A stretch of DNA of 64,000 bases, taken from positions 119,486,088 through 119,550,087 of the forward strand of contig JALGPY010000002.1 in NCBI GenBank assembly GCA_023055425.1. The letters are read 5' to 3'. The notes under the pieces are model-generated. The model had not been told where the DNA came from, ran no database searches, and saw only the letters and a list, made by a program, of their open reading frames with translations. Of this stretch, positions 46,171 through 57,756 are shown one piece after another; the stretch's first letter is position 1; each line of letters begins with the position of its first letter. The stretch is from Linanthus parryae. Its lineage: Eukaryota > Streptophyta > Magnoliopsida > Ericales > Polemoniaceae. The position numbers were made by a program, and so were the translations under genes.

Positions 46171-47857
46171 TGTAATACCCCGGTATTTTCGGGGGTACAT
46201 TTGAGAGTTTAGTGAATCTTCTGGGCCATTATTTGATATTATAAAAGTATTTTTCTTTTATTAAATGACTTTTCTATTTACATTATTATTATTACTATTA
46301 TTAGTAGTAGTGGTATTATCCTTATTATTATTGTTGCTATTGTTATTAGTTTTATCAAAAAGTATTTTCTTTCTTTTACAGCATTTTCCCTCAATTACAT
46401 TATTGCTATTATCATAATTATAACTATTATTATTGTTGTTAGTATTATTATTATTACTTTTATTTTTATAAAAAATATATATATTTATATTTATTAAATA
46501 TAAGATTTTTGGTAGTTGGTCGTTTATATTTTTAGTAGTTGGTGAAGTGTAGTGCGTTGTGTAACGTTTTTAGCGTGTCCGACAATGTAGTTTTATTTTT
46601 ACTTCGTGACGGACCACCGCGTGTACCGGTGCACCCGCCACACCTTACAACCTCTCCCCTCATCCCCTTCATCCCTTCCATTCTAGCAGAGAAAATCTCT
46701 GCGTCTTTTCCGGCAAAGCAACCGACGACAAAAGGTCAGAAACCGACCTCCATTCCCTCTGATTTTCGTCCAGATTCACACCTAGCAAGTCAAAAACCCA
46801 AACCTTGACATCAATTTCGTCATTTGACATTACCAATTTCGATCGGAAATCTCTCTGTCGAATCCGAATGGGTTCAAATCAAAATTTCAATTTCAGCTTC
46901 TCTCTCACTCTCTCTCAGTTCTCTCTCGTCGCCCTCTCTCACGCCCTCGCTCCCTCTCTGTGTGCGGTGCCGAGCCGAGTCCGGCCGAGCCCAAGCCCGG
47001 CAAAGCCGAACCCAGGTCCGGCGCAGACGACCCAACACCGCCGCCCGACGCCGTCGCCCCCTCTGCGTGGACCCACCGCCGTCGCCGTCCCCCTATGCTT
47101 TTCTTCGCCGTCGTCCTCCCTCGCCGGCGAACCAGAGGGCCGAAGCCCAGCCGCAGCAGCGGCGGATTTGTTCCCCGTCGCCCATTTTCGTTCTTCCTTC
47201 GGTAAGAACCAAACCCCTGTTTTGAAACCAATTCAACTATGTTTTGTTTTTAATGAAACCATTCACTCTTGTAAAGCATTGGGGATGTGGGTAGTGTTGT
47301 ACTACCTCTGTTTGTGGAGTGCGGGTTTAGTTTGTGAGTCTAGAGAAGGAGAAAGAAATGGGTCTCTACATGTGTTGTGCGTGTATGTATAAAAAAATGG
47401 GGATGTTTGGTAACTTTTTCATCTTGTGGGGGAGGAAATCGTACTAGAATTGGGGGAGCTTGTGTTTTTATTAAATTGTGTTGTACCACTCTGTTTCTTT
47501 TCTTTCTCCCCCTTTTAACTTTTATCACTATTCACTTGGTCACTTTGATCCGGTGATTTGGATAGCAAAACGAAACAATTTTTTTGACAATCTTTCATGG
47601 TGTTGTAGAATGAGTGTTACTCTGTAATGTCATGGAAAATTTATCAAAAAATTATATCGTTTTGCCATCCATATTGCCGGGTCAAAGTGACCAAACTACG
47701 AGTAAAAAAGTCAATAGGGGGAGAAAGAGAAGAAACGGAGTGGTATGTTAGTATACCATCAAGTCTTGAGTTATTTATTTATATATATATATATATATTT
47801 ATTTATTTTAACTATTATGTACAATTTTATTTTGAAATTTAATAAATTATTTTCTGA
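46171..47857 (+). mobile_element. Tekay-like LTR, left copy, truncated and carrying a MITE
   Basis: It starts TGTAATACCCCGGTATTTTC and matches 50618-52135 closely, apart from a 258-bp MITE at 47486-47743 and a shorter ATT repeat. Similarity stops at 47857, so about 1.4 kb of the LTR present in the right copy is missing. It includes a GC-rich block ending in a splice-donor-like CTTCG/GTAAGA at 47201/47202. Long frames in that block are probably by-products of the GC content. Confidence 0.75.
47486..47743. mobile_element. Stowaway-type MITE inside the LTR (258 bp)
   Basis: The terminal inverted repeats are CCACTCTGTTTCTTTTC on the left and, inverted on the right, CCACTCCGTTTCTTCTC; both continue into a TTTCTCCCCC block. 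TA flanks both sides (47484-47485, 47744-47745). The sister LTR has a single TA at the same place (TTGTGTTGTATGTTA, about 52026), a preserved empty site. Confidence 0.92.
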
Positions 47858-47858
47858 C

Positions 47859-47975
47859 ATGGACGAGATTGACGAGATCGACGATATTGAGCATGAAGAA
47901 ATCAACGAAGCGGAAGAGATTGAGATCGATGCCGCTGATGTCGAGTTCATGTTCAACATTGACGATGAGGAGTAG
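47859..47975 (+). CDS. Short acidic ORF (38 aa), function unknown
   Basis: ATG at 47859 to TAG at 47973. Almost half the residues are Asp or Glu (for example DEIDEIDDIEHEEINEAEE). It starts exactly where LTR similarity ends, so it is probably the C-terminal tail of a longer ORF whose upstream part was lost. It could be an acidic tail of a transposase or host protein; I cannot tell which. Confidence 0.3.
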   Translation: MDEIDEIDDIEHEEINEAEEIEIDAADVEFMFNIDDEE

Positions 47976-48449
47976 TTCCACGCCCATCCCACCCTTAGGA
48001 TTATCATTTATCTCTTCTCTTTTATCACGAGAGTGAAAGCTTAGCTTGCTTTGTGTTTTGATATTTACTTTTGGGATTGAGTTGTTTCTTCTAACGTTTA
48101 ATTTTTCATGTGGATTATTTGATGGATGGATCGATAAATGTTTATTATTTCAAAACTTATGTGGTGCATGTATGTGGAATGGAGTACGTTCTTTTTATCT
48201 GGAGCAACATTTTCCTTCATATCATCTACCTTGCTAAGAAGACAGACTTACCAACTCCTACCCCCCAATTATCTATCTTCATCTCTGCGCTTAGTGGAGA
48301 AGTCAACCTTGTAATACGATATACCTTGAAGTCAACCTAGAAGTCTAAAGGGCCAAACTACCTTTTTATCTGATTCTTTTCGATCTTGGTAACCCAAACA
48401 TCATCTTAAGTATGACTGGTTTAGCAAATACAAAGCAACCATAGAGTGT

Positions 48450-50290
48450 GCCAACCCAAAAGTTAGATTTCGTGGAACCAAAAGGTGAATGTCTATCCTA
48501 TCTGAGTAAAACCAGTGAACCCAAAATCCAAATCGTGTCAGCCTTAACCATCCTCTCATATGTGAAGACTTATGCAATATCTCCTATACAATCTAGCACT
48601 TCGCATGGTCCGATAAACTTGGTGCTCAACTTTTCTTTATGATTAAAACGCATACCCCCCTTTGTTGGTGAAACCCTCAGGCATACTTTGTCGCAAGCCT
48701 CGAAATCCAATGGCCTTTTTCTTGAAATTCCTGTATACCTCTTGTCGATCATGGACTGCCTTCACCCTTTGCTGAATCATCAAAATCTGTTTTGTCGAGT
48801 CCTCGATCATTTGTGGTCCAAGAATAATTGTCTCACTAATGTCGCTCCAATTCGGTGGTGTCCTGTATTCCTCCTATGCAATGCTTTGTAGGATGTCATC
48901 CCTATGCTAGCATGATAGCTGATTCGATAAGTGGAAACTTGTCCACCCATGAACCTCCAAAGTCCTAAAATGCCAGCTCTTAGCATGCCTTCCAACGTCT
49001 GAATCGTTCTTTTAGCCTTTCAATCAGTATATGGGTGAAATGTTCTGCTCAACCTTAGCTCGGTACCCATGTTCTTTTGTAACTCCTTTCTGAAATGTGA
49101 TATGAAGTTTGAATCTCTATCTGAAATATTCGAGCTAAGTACTCCGTGTAGTCTTACCACATTCTTGATGTATGCGTCTTCCATCTTTTTCATGTTTCAC
49201 GTGTCCTTCACAGAAATGAAACTTGCGCCTTGTTCAGTCTATCGACTACCATCTAGATCTGGATCAACCCATTCGTCAAAACAGGTAAAGCTGTAACAAA
49301 TTCCATTCAGATGGAGTCCCATTTCCAATATCCAATTATTGAAATATCCGGCCTAGTCTCTTGTGCTTGGGCATGAACTTTTTACAAGTCAAACACCGAA
49401 GGTTACTTTTGACAAAATCAGCTATTTTCCTTCTTCATATCTTTCTACCAGAAGTACTTTTCCAAATCCTTGTATAACTTGTCTTTTTCCTGGATGTACC
49501 GATTATGGTGTGTTATGAGCTCTCTTCATAATCTTCTTTTACTTCCGCACATTTCATTAGTACACACCATTTTTCCTTGAATGTCACCCTACCATCTTTC
49601 TCCACTTTGAAATCGTGTTCTTCGCCCATGTTGATTTTCTCCTCGATCTTTCGTTCGAAAGCACCCTCTTTCTGTCTTCCTTTTTATCTACGTAGATTTC
49701 CATTACTATGGTCAAATTACACATCATGTTACTCGTGGTTATCTTCATGCAAACTCAAATCTATAGCCTTCGAAACTCTTCGCAAAGCTTAATTGGCAGA
49801 CCCCACACTGTTTTTACCGTGTGATTCGTCTTTTAGCTCAATGCATCCGCTACTACATTAGTTTTTCCTTCGTGGTATTCGATCTTGATGTCGTAGCCCT
49901 TCACTAACTCTAGAAACCTTCTTTGGCACATATTCAACTCCTCCTGGGTGAATATGCTCTTCAAGATCTTCTCATCTATAAAGATCTTGCAAGTCGTACC
50001 TTTGATATAATGTCACCTGATCTTCAGTGCAAACGCTTTGGCTGCCAACTCCAAATCATGAGCAAGGTAACTCTTCTCATAAGACTTTTATTGCCTAGAA
50101 GCATAAGCGATCACCTTGCCAGTTTTTCTTAGCATTAAAACACATCCTAGCCCATGCTTGAATGCATCGCTATGGACTTCAAATTCTCATCCTTCATTAG
50201 GTAGCGTTAACACATGTGCTGACGTCATCATATCCCCCAGCGTTTGTAATAGGAAGACTCCATAACATTTTTCATGACACAACTCAAAGC
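48450..50290 (-). pseudogene. Gypsy RNase H-integrase fragment
   Basis: On the - strand, FEVHSDAFKHGLGCVLM and GYDIKIEYHEGKTNVVADAL (about 50200-49860) are the Gypsy RNase H. RYIQEKDKLYKD, a zinc-finger-like segment and RCLTCKK begin the integrase (about 49500-49390). STYRISYHASIGMTSYKALH (about 48930-48870) is its C-terminal catalytic part. DFEACDKVCLRVSPTKGGMR and KLSTKFIGPCEVL are the post-catalytic block (48752-48570). Many stops and shifts are present. It runs opposite to the LTRs on either side, so it is not part of their element, and gag, protease and RT are missing. Confidence 0.75.
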
Positions 50291-50344
50291 TTATGTTCCC
50301 GACCCGAGTCATATCCTTGATTGCGAGCCTGTCAAACTTGATCT

Positions 50345-50617
50345 CTCCCTTACCCACACCTCTTCGACCAAATACGAGTCGAGTGACGGGGACATCACTC
50401 CTTTTAAGGGAGATGTGATTTAACAGCCCTGCATTTAATTACCCATCTTGTCTTGTTATTATGTGCACTTAGAACTGCATACTTGCATTGAAAGATTTGA
50501 TTTATACTTGCATTGGGTGATTTGATTTATGCTTGGGCGATTTGATTTATACTTTCATGGGGAGATTCGTATTACCTTAAGCTTCGGGTACGAAGCTTTG
50601 TTTTAAGGGAGATGTGA
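50345..50617 (+). other. Two successive polypurine/LTR-start motifs of Tekay-like elements
   Basis: AAGGGAGATGTGAT occurs at about 50408-50421 (followed by TTAACAGCCCTGC) and again at about 50606-50619 (followed by the TAATACCCCGG LTR start). Each resembles the 3' untranslated end plus LTR start of a + strand Tekay-type element. This suggests two layered 3' ends. Confidence 0.5.
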
Positions 50618-50883
50618 TGTAATACCCCGGTATTTTCGGGGGTATATTTGAGAGTTTAATGAATCTTCTGGGCCATTGTTTGATATTATAAAAGTATTTT
50701 TCTTTTATTAATAACTTTTCTATTCACATTATTATTATTACTATTATTAGTAGTAGTGGTATTATCCTTATTATTATTATTGTTGCTATTGTTATTATCA
50801 AAAAGTATTTTCTTTCTTTTATAGTCTTTTCCCTCAATTACATTATCGCTATTATCATAATTATAACTATTATTATTGTTGTT

Positions 50884-50984
<101 letters not shown>

Positions 50985-52603
50985 TACTACTTATGTTTTT
51001 ATAAAAAAATATATATTTATATTTATTAAAGATAAGATTTTTGGTAGTTGGTCGTTTATATGTTTAGTAGTTGGTGAAGTGTAGTGCGTTGTGTAACGTT
51101 TTTAGCGTGTCCGAAAGTGTAGTTTTATTTTTATTTCGTGACGGACCACCGCGTGTACCGGTGCACCCGCCACACCTTACAACCTCTCCCCTCATCCCCT
51201 TCATCCCTTCCATTCTTGCAGAGAAAATCTCTGCTTCTTTTCCGGCAAAGCAACCCACGACAAAGGTCAGACACCGACCTCCATTCCCTCTTATTTTCGT
51301 CCAGATTCACACCTAGCACGTCAAAAACCCAATCCTTGACATCAATTTCGTCATTTGACATTACCAATTTCGATCGGAAATCTCTCCGTCGAATCCGAAC
51401 GGGTTCAAATCAAACTTTCAATTTCAGCTTCTCTCTCACTCTCTCTCGTCGCCCTCTCTCACGCCCTCGCTCCCTCTCTGTGTGCGGTGCCGAGCCGAGT
51501 CCGACCGAACCCAAGCCCGGCAAAGTCGAACCCAGGTCCGGCGGAGACGACCCAACACCGCCGCCCGACGCCGTCGCCCCCTCTGCGTCGACCCACCGCC
51601 GTCGTCGTCCCCCTCTGCTTCTCTTCGCCGTCGTCCTCCCTCGCCGGCGAACCAGAGGGCCGGAGCCCAACTGCAGCAGCGACGGATTTGTTCCCTGTCG
51701 CCTCCATCGTCACCGCCACCGTCGCCCATTTTTGTTCTTCCTTCGGTAAGAACCAAACCCCTGTTTTGAAACCAATTCAACTATGTTTTGTTTTTAATGA
51801 AACCATTCACTCTTGTAAAGCACTGGGGATGTGGGTAGTGTTGTACTACCTCTGTTTGTGGAGTGTGGGTTTAGTTTGTGAGTCTAGAGAAGGAGAATAA
51901 AATGGGTCTCTATGTGTGTTGTGCGTGTATGTATAAAAAAGAAATGGGGATGTTTGGTAACTTTTTCATCTTGTGGGGGAGGAAATTGTACTAGAGTTGG
52001 GGGAGCTTGTGTTTTTATTAAATTGTGTTGTATGTTATTATACCATTAATTCTTGAGTTATTTATATATATATATTTATTTATTTTAACTATTATGTACA
52101 CTTTTATTTTGAAATTTAATAAATTATTTTCTGAAAATGTTTATTTAGATTAAAAATGTTAAAATTTGATTTTTATGAAAATATAAGATTTGCGTTATAC
52201 TTTCGTAAGCAAATGATAACACCGTTTTGTCAATACTAAAAGATACGGCTTTCTTGTCTAATAAATTTTTTTTATGTTAATAAAATAATATTTGGGCTTT
52301 TAAATTTTACTAAAATATACATTTTTATTTAAATCGTTAGATTTAAATGGGTGTAAAGTAAACTTAATTTCTTAAAATCAAACAACTCTTTATAATGCTA
52401 AATAAAGATTTCTCTATTCTAAATATTGTTTTATTATTGTAAAACCACCATTTTCTTATTAATTGTAAATTTCTAACTTGCTATTTTATGGCTAGTAAAA
52501 TATAAATGGGTTGGGAAATTATTTAGGGGTTGCACTTGCATTTCATATGGGACTTGTATGTGTGTGTTAGCACTATGTTAATTAGGAATATTTGCTATTG
52601 CAG

Positions 52604-52694
52604 ACACCGAGATCATAAACAGTGAATTTGTGGAGGATCCCACTACGAGTAGGACTTTGCTTGTTTTCGCGTGACGAGCTCTCTCCATTATCAG
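52604..52694 (+). other. Possible 91-nt internal exon inside the LTR
   Basis: It is bounded by TTTGCTATTGCAG before it and CAG/GTAAGT after it, both consensus plant splice sites. With the upstream donor at 51746 and the acceptor at 53345, this gives a three-exon layout. No protein similarity. Confidence 0.4.
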
Positions 52695-53513
52695 GTAAGT
52701 TATATGCACAACATCTTTAAATATCAAAATGTGTTGTTTCGTGTGCGTTATCTCAAACTTCAAATTCAATTTCCGCTTTACAATACTTTGAATTCTTTTA
52801 GCACTTTCTTACGAACGATTTGAGTAGCATGTGGTCACTATTTAAAATTTTGGTTTATTACTCCCGTGGAATCTTGAACAATAAATGTACGATAATAGAA
52901 TTGGGAATGGTGTACAGAGGATGCGAGTGAAGGCTAAGGCTGGGAACACCTATGTGTTATTTCCATAGGGCATTGTACCGTCTTATTAATTGTGAAAACT
53001 AGGAGTACTACCTATACATGTTTAGGTCTTGACTGTATAGGGGTGTCGACACTTAAGGTCTCACTAGTTCTTTTAGGGAGAATCGGGATGGACTGTGATA
53101 TCCCGTAGAAGTACCCTACTTTATTATTATTCCATCGTGACCTCTCTTTCCACACCGAACCTGTTGGGGCTCGTGGATATGCCTCAACCAAATAAAAGAA
53201 TAAAAATGTGGTTACTGCTTATTTTTACTGTGGATATTCTCGTGTTAGCCAAAAACTCCGTCTTTACGTGTTGTGGTATAATCTTACTTAGTTTTTACTG
53301 ATAAAATGTTTTGCTGCGTCGTCTTTTGCTATTTTAAAACTGCAGGTTATGACTAAGCTAGCTGGGATGGAACGTGCGCACAAGTCAAAAAGTAGGATTG
53401 ACTAGAACACATATTTTAGTAGTTGTTTCTTTTGGATTCAAACAATGTTTTATTATTCCTGTACAAAATTGTTGGAGGTTTCCTCCTTTTATTTCAATAA
53501 AGTATTCTTTGTG

Positions 53514-54014
53514 TTATCGATAAGTTGCGCTAGCAGGAACCGTAGGATCCGGGTTGTTGCACGAAAGGCTTGGACTGTGGGTGTAACCAACGTTGTTCAC
53601 AGCCGGCGGTGGGGAGAGCAGAGGTTGCTGTGGTTGGATATTGGTGGGAACACCCGTTAGCTGAGAAATGGGTGTAACGAGCGGAGGTTGAGCAATATGT
53701 CCCTGAGTGAGAGACGGCTGGACAATTGCTGGTGGACTTTGTAAGCTGGAGCTGGGCGGTGTAGGAGTTACCTCTTTCCCCTGAGAAACAACTGTTCCCA
53801 GCGCCGGATTCTGAGCAAGAGCTCCCAGGATTGACATGATCTGGGCCATCTGTGCATATTGAGCCTTGAGAGCCTTTGCATGGTTCTGGAGGGTTGCATT
53901 TAACGTCTCCAGGGTTGGAGTACCACCAGCTGCCGTGGGATTATGGCGGGTTTCCTCCCCTGAAATTGTCTCTGTTGAGGGAGATCGGTTGCTAGCATCT
54001 TCATCGTGAGACAT
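53514..54014 (-). pseudogene. Gypsy gag, N-terminal part (upstream half of the split gag)
   Basis: On the - strand a frame of 166 codons starts MSHDEDASNRSPSTETIS and contains a coiled segment (LETLNATLQNHAKALKAQYA) and a Pro/Gln-rich stretch. It ends where the Tekay-like LTR stops. The downstream gag half lies at 46170-45572. Both halves share reading direction and a small Thr-Tyr overlap at the break, as expected for one gag interrupted by an insertion. Confidence 0.65.
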
Positions 54015-54036
54015 GGGTGCTTGCTGAGGTAAGTTT

Positions 54037-54052
54037 CACGTCGGGTTCACCA
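54037..54052 (-). other. Putative primer binding site of the split Gypsy element
   Basis: The - strand reads TGGTGAACCCGACGTG two bases from the LTR end and 23 bases before the gag ATG. The TGG start suits a tRNA 3' end. I have not matched it to a specific tRNA. Confidence 0.45.
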
Positions 54053-54054
54053 AA

Positions 54055-54671
54055 TGTGTATGGGAGAATCCTTTGAGGAAGATTCAGGTGTACACCAAGA
54101 ACATAGAATGGAAACAGAGGGAAGTGTAAGGTAGTGAGTAGGGAGAGAGTAAGACAATTGCAAGTGTGAGAGAGACAGAGACTGTATTTGGCCAGAGCTT
54201 CCGCGTAGTTTAGAAGATTAGATCGTTTCAATGAAGGGTTAACGATCCTATATATAGTGGAGAATGTGACCGTTGTAGTGGGTTAATGCGTCCATTAATG
54301 GCGGCTTAATTATCTTAACCATAACGGCACGTTCGGCCGCATATATAGGGATCGCTACGCACTTCGTCCGCGTATACCGGAACCATTATGAGGTTGACCA
54401 GGTTTATGGAGCACGTGGCCATAAATCTCTCAAAGCAGTTACCAAGGGTCGCGCGCGGGCTTGGTTGTCACTAGCGCGCGACGGAACTTACTCTAGCCTC
54501 CAAACCACTAAGTCCCTACAAGTCCCGTGTGGAATGTTATGCGAGGGCCCTGTCTCGCAGCCCCTAGGTGGATCAGCATAGGTAGTGATCCTGTGTGTAT
54601 GGAGCACAACTAGGTGTGCTGGATGACTGCCACGTGGCTGTGATCTGTCTGTCTGGAAAGCACCATCTACA
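54055..54671 (-). mobile_element. 5' LTR of the split Gypsy element (about 617 bp)
   Basis: On the - strand it starts TGTAGATGGTGC and ends ...CCATACACA beside the primer site, TG..CA with TGTA/TACA inverted ends. A TATA box CTATATATAGG (54249-54257) sits about 190 bp before the LTR end, in the right place for an LTR promoter. No 3' LTR is seen to the left of 45572. Confidence 0.6.
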
Positions 54672-54930
54672 CCTGTCTAAATTAAGGGTGTCTTCTGCCG
54701 ATTGGCAAACAATAAGGGTACCCAATGCCTATTTACCATAATCGGAGGGTGCTTTGTTTAAATTTCCCTAAAAATATTGAGTAAAGGTACAAGGGCAAAT
54801 TAGTACTTTTGCATTTTCCGTCCATGACCGTTACAAACCATCCAAAATAGGGGTGTCTCCTGTCAATCGATGAACATTAGGGGTAGGGTTTGCCTATTTA
54901 CATAAAACTAGGGGCAGAAACTGTAAATTA
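54671..54930. repeat. Dispersed repeat, right copies
   Basis: Two related units (about 54675-54745 and 54845-54920) carry AGGGGTGTCTCCTGTCAAT-like and GGGTTTGCCTATTTAC-like blocks. They are inverted relative to the units at 44445-44500 and 44640-44712. Confidence 0.5.
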
Positions 54931-57529
54931 CCCTCCTACATATGCCATTCTCAAACCAATATCCTCGACTATTTGAGGGATTTAAGCTGCTAAAGAGCTC
55001 CGCTGTCATGTTATAACTTCTCCGTTTTCATTTCCTGCAATCGAGCCCACATTGGTCTTTTAAGATTTCCTATCCTAGCATTATTGTTGACTTTGAGCCC
55101 ACCTAGAGGAGGGGTCTGCACTTTGCTTAGTAGGCGTCTCCACCTTTACCGCCAAGTTAGCTGCACAACTCCCAAAGCTAGATATCAGGGCGGGCTTTGG
55201 TTTTGATTACTGCAATGTGGCTATATAAAAACTTGATTTGCTCTCACTATCTCCTCTCGGACGCTCAACCGAAGCACCCACCGAAGCGACGCCAAACCCA
55301 GGCGAAGCCGAGCTCGACGCCGCCACCAGCAACAAACACCTCTGTCTCGCTTCTTTTGGGTTAAAACCCAGCCGAACGTCCATGCCTAGAATACACATAA
55401 TACGGAATTGTGTTTGGTAGAAGTTGATCATGTGCAGAGACATACTAATGCTTCCACACTAACACATTTTTACCCTTAAAAACAAAACAGAAAATAAAGA
55501 TTTTCATCATAAGACTCCTAAGGGTACTGCTAGCATTGAGTCGGTTTCAAAATGAAGGTGGAACTCAGTTTTACTAGGTAGTCTCTTGGTGAACAATTAA
55601 GCCTAGTGTACTTTCAGAGAGAAGACAAGTCCTATGAAGGTTTTAAGTGAAGGACACCTAGGAATTTCAAGCAAACATGGATGGTCCCAGAGATAATGGT
55701 CCAGCGAATTAGTGTCCACGCATTATGTGGTCCATAAAGCCTGTGGGTCATGACAAATCCTATAAGAAACTAATTCGGTTCACATTATATCTTGAAAATT
55801 GATAGGAGGTAATATGTGGTCCATATCACTAAAATGTTTCGAGCACTTAAGCATGAACAATCTTAATTCAAATTGAAATATATGCTAAGAAGTTATGTTG
55901 TCCATAATGCTTCAGGGACATGCAACGTTGGGGTATTTATAAAAAATCAAATATAAGTAGCCAACTTATGGACTCTAAATGCAAATACTAAGAAAACCAA
56001 ACCAGCCTCAAGCAACAAACGAGACGAGACTTCAAAATCATAGCATAAAGAGTCTATGAAAACTTCAGAATCTTCGACCTATATATCCGATAAAATAAGT
56101 AATGAGATCTCATAACCAACTCTCTTAGACAAACTCACAGAAGCCAAGACTCAACATGAACGGAAAGAGAAAACATGAACTCTTGTTCAAATTCATAAAC
56201 TTAAACATATACTCATGATATCAGTGCTAATGATAGTAAAACAACTCAGGAGGTAGCTGGATTTCAGACATGAACCATGTGAGGTTGTACATACGAGTTC
56301 AATGAAAGAAGTAGTCTACATAAATAAGTGAAGAGACGTAGCTGAAATCAGTTAGAGTTACATGTGTTCTAGGACATAACATGACGAGCACGAGCAAATA
56401 CTCGTTGACACTGACGATGAATTTTCTCCAATCCAACAAGAGTGTTTACTGATGAATCTTCCATGAGTTCTCTAAACTGGAAGGTTTTTAGAACACCGAA
56501 GGAATTCCAGTCTTCACTATGTGTCACACAAATATAAGAGGTCCAGGTCAAACATCGTCTCAAAGAATTCGGGACACTGCAACTCATAGGTCAAGCCAGT
56601 ACATGCGTTTCACATTCTTTCAATCTCCTGCAAAGCCATCTAAGTTTAAAAAATAAGAGAGTAGCAGAGACATCTTGTTCCACGATATTACAAGCTTCAT
56701 CCTTGGAGACATAGGAAAATTTGTGGAGTAATCACACGATTTTTACTCCCCCTATCTTGCCGAATTCCTCAAATCAAAGGGAGCAAAAACTGCGAATATC
56801 CCACTTGTATGCTTTCCTGCAAAACTGTTAATACTACCAAAAACATAATACGCATGCCATACTAAACGATTTGGGAGCAGAAAACTGTCCAGATAGTACT
56901 ACGTTAGAGCTTATGGATGAAGAAAATGACACGTACTGTACTCGTCAAGATATCAACCAATTTGACACATAAGACTCATAAGAGATACAAAGTAGGAACC
57001 TTAAACTTTCTTAGTGATGTGATGTGCACAGTGAGTCCTAGCAGGATACACACGTTTGAATGAGGGAAATCTTCAGCATAGGCTATTCTGATAAGTCTCC
57101 AACTGTATTATCACACACCTAGAGAAGTCACATGATATAAGCTAACAGTTCTAATTAACACATAGGCATGCACTATAAATAAGAACGTAAACAGCTTGTA
57201 AAGCAAGTAATCATGTGGGGCTCATGCTTTTAAAAAGACCATATGACTAACAGTGATAAAATCTAACAAAAATATAAATAAATCCCCCTTGCTCGCGCCG
57301 TGATGAACGCAAAAGAAACATATTCTATCGAGTATATTCTACTACAAGATAAGAAGCTAAACAATGCGCATACACCGCGGAGGGGGTGACTTTTACATCT
57401 AGTTATGTGAAGGTAGACCGGTGGAGAGTGTTCCACCGGATCCTTTTCCACAATCGGTACCTCATCTATTACTATGTTGATGGTAAACGGGAGATCTATG
57501 TCCCCTAGCGCGAAAAATGAAGCACTTAA
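54931..57529. other. Unassigned region between Gypsy and Copia blocks
   Basis: 55205-55420 has a TATATAAAA followed by a GC-rich stretch, like a promoter and leader fragment, but no gene follows. The rest is A-rich on the + strand. It may be the decayed pol of the - strand Copia whose gag lies at 57530-60660, since it sits in the right place. I found no RT, integrase or RNase H motif to support that. Confidence 0.35.
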
Positions 57530-57756
57530 GAGTTATTCATTGTATTTTCTCTCCGAGTCGGTCTGATTACTGATAGTCTTGCAACAAGGGGCAAGGTGAT
57601 AATTCTGATTGCAGAGCTGACATTTCGGTAATCTTCTTTTCCTAGACTTATCAGTGTGATCTGTAGAGGACTGATGGGGATATTTTTTATTTACTCTATG
57701 CATTTCTTTGTTATGAGAGGAACTTGAGTTAACGGTCATGGGATGGATGAGAGATG
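57530..57756 (-). pseudogene. Copia gag C-terminal part with zinc-knuckle-like motif
   Basis: The - strand encodes a basic segment (KSRKRRLPK) and CQLCNQNYHLAPCC, close to the CX2CX4HX4C nucleocapsid knuckle though spacing at the last Cys is off by one. It ends at a stop. It is separated from the rest of gag (59187-60660) by a solo LTR. Confidence 0.5.

Noticed and set aside
46805..47392. Long Pro/Arg/Ser-rich ORFs in the GC-rich block of the Tekay-like LTR (also 51138-51900)
   Set aside because: Open frames exist in several phases and both strands at once, which is what GC-rich DNA gives. They differ between the two LTR copies in frame and length and match no protein family I know.
47745..48007. 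ORFs overlapping the (TA)n stretch on both strands
   Set aside because: The Tyr/Ile runs come from the TA microsatellite. Only the acidic segment from 47859 is possibly meaningful.
48450..50290. Treating the RNase H-integrase fragment as the pol of the Tekay-like element around it
   Set aside because: It is on the opposite strand from the flanking LTRs and lacks gag, protease and RT, so it must be a separate, older fragment.
55205..55420. Possible promoter and first exon of an unknown gene
   Set aside because: TATATAAAA plus a GC-rich leader is suggestive, but the frame ends after about 60 codons and nothing gene-like follows.
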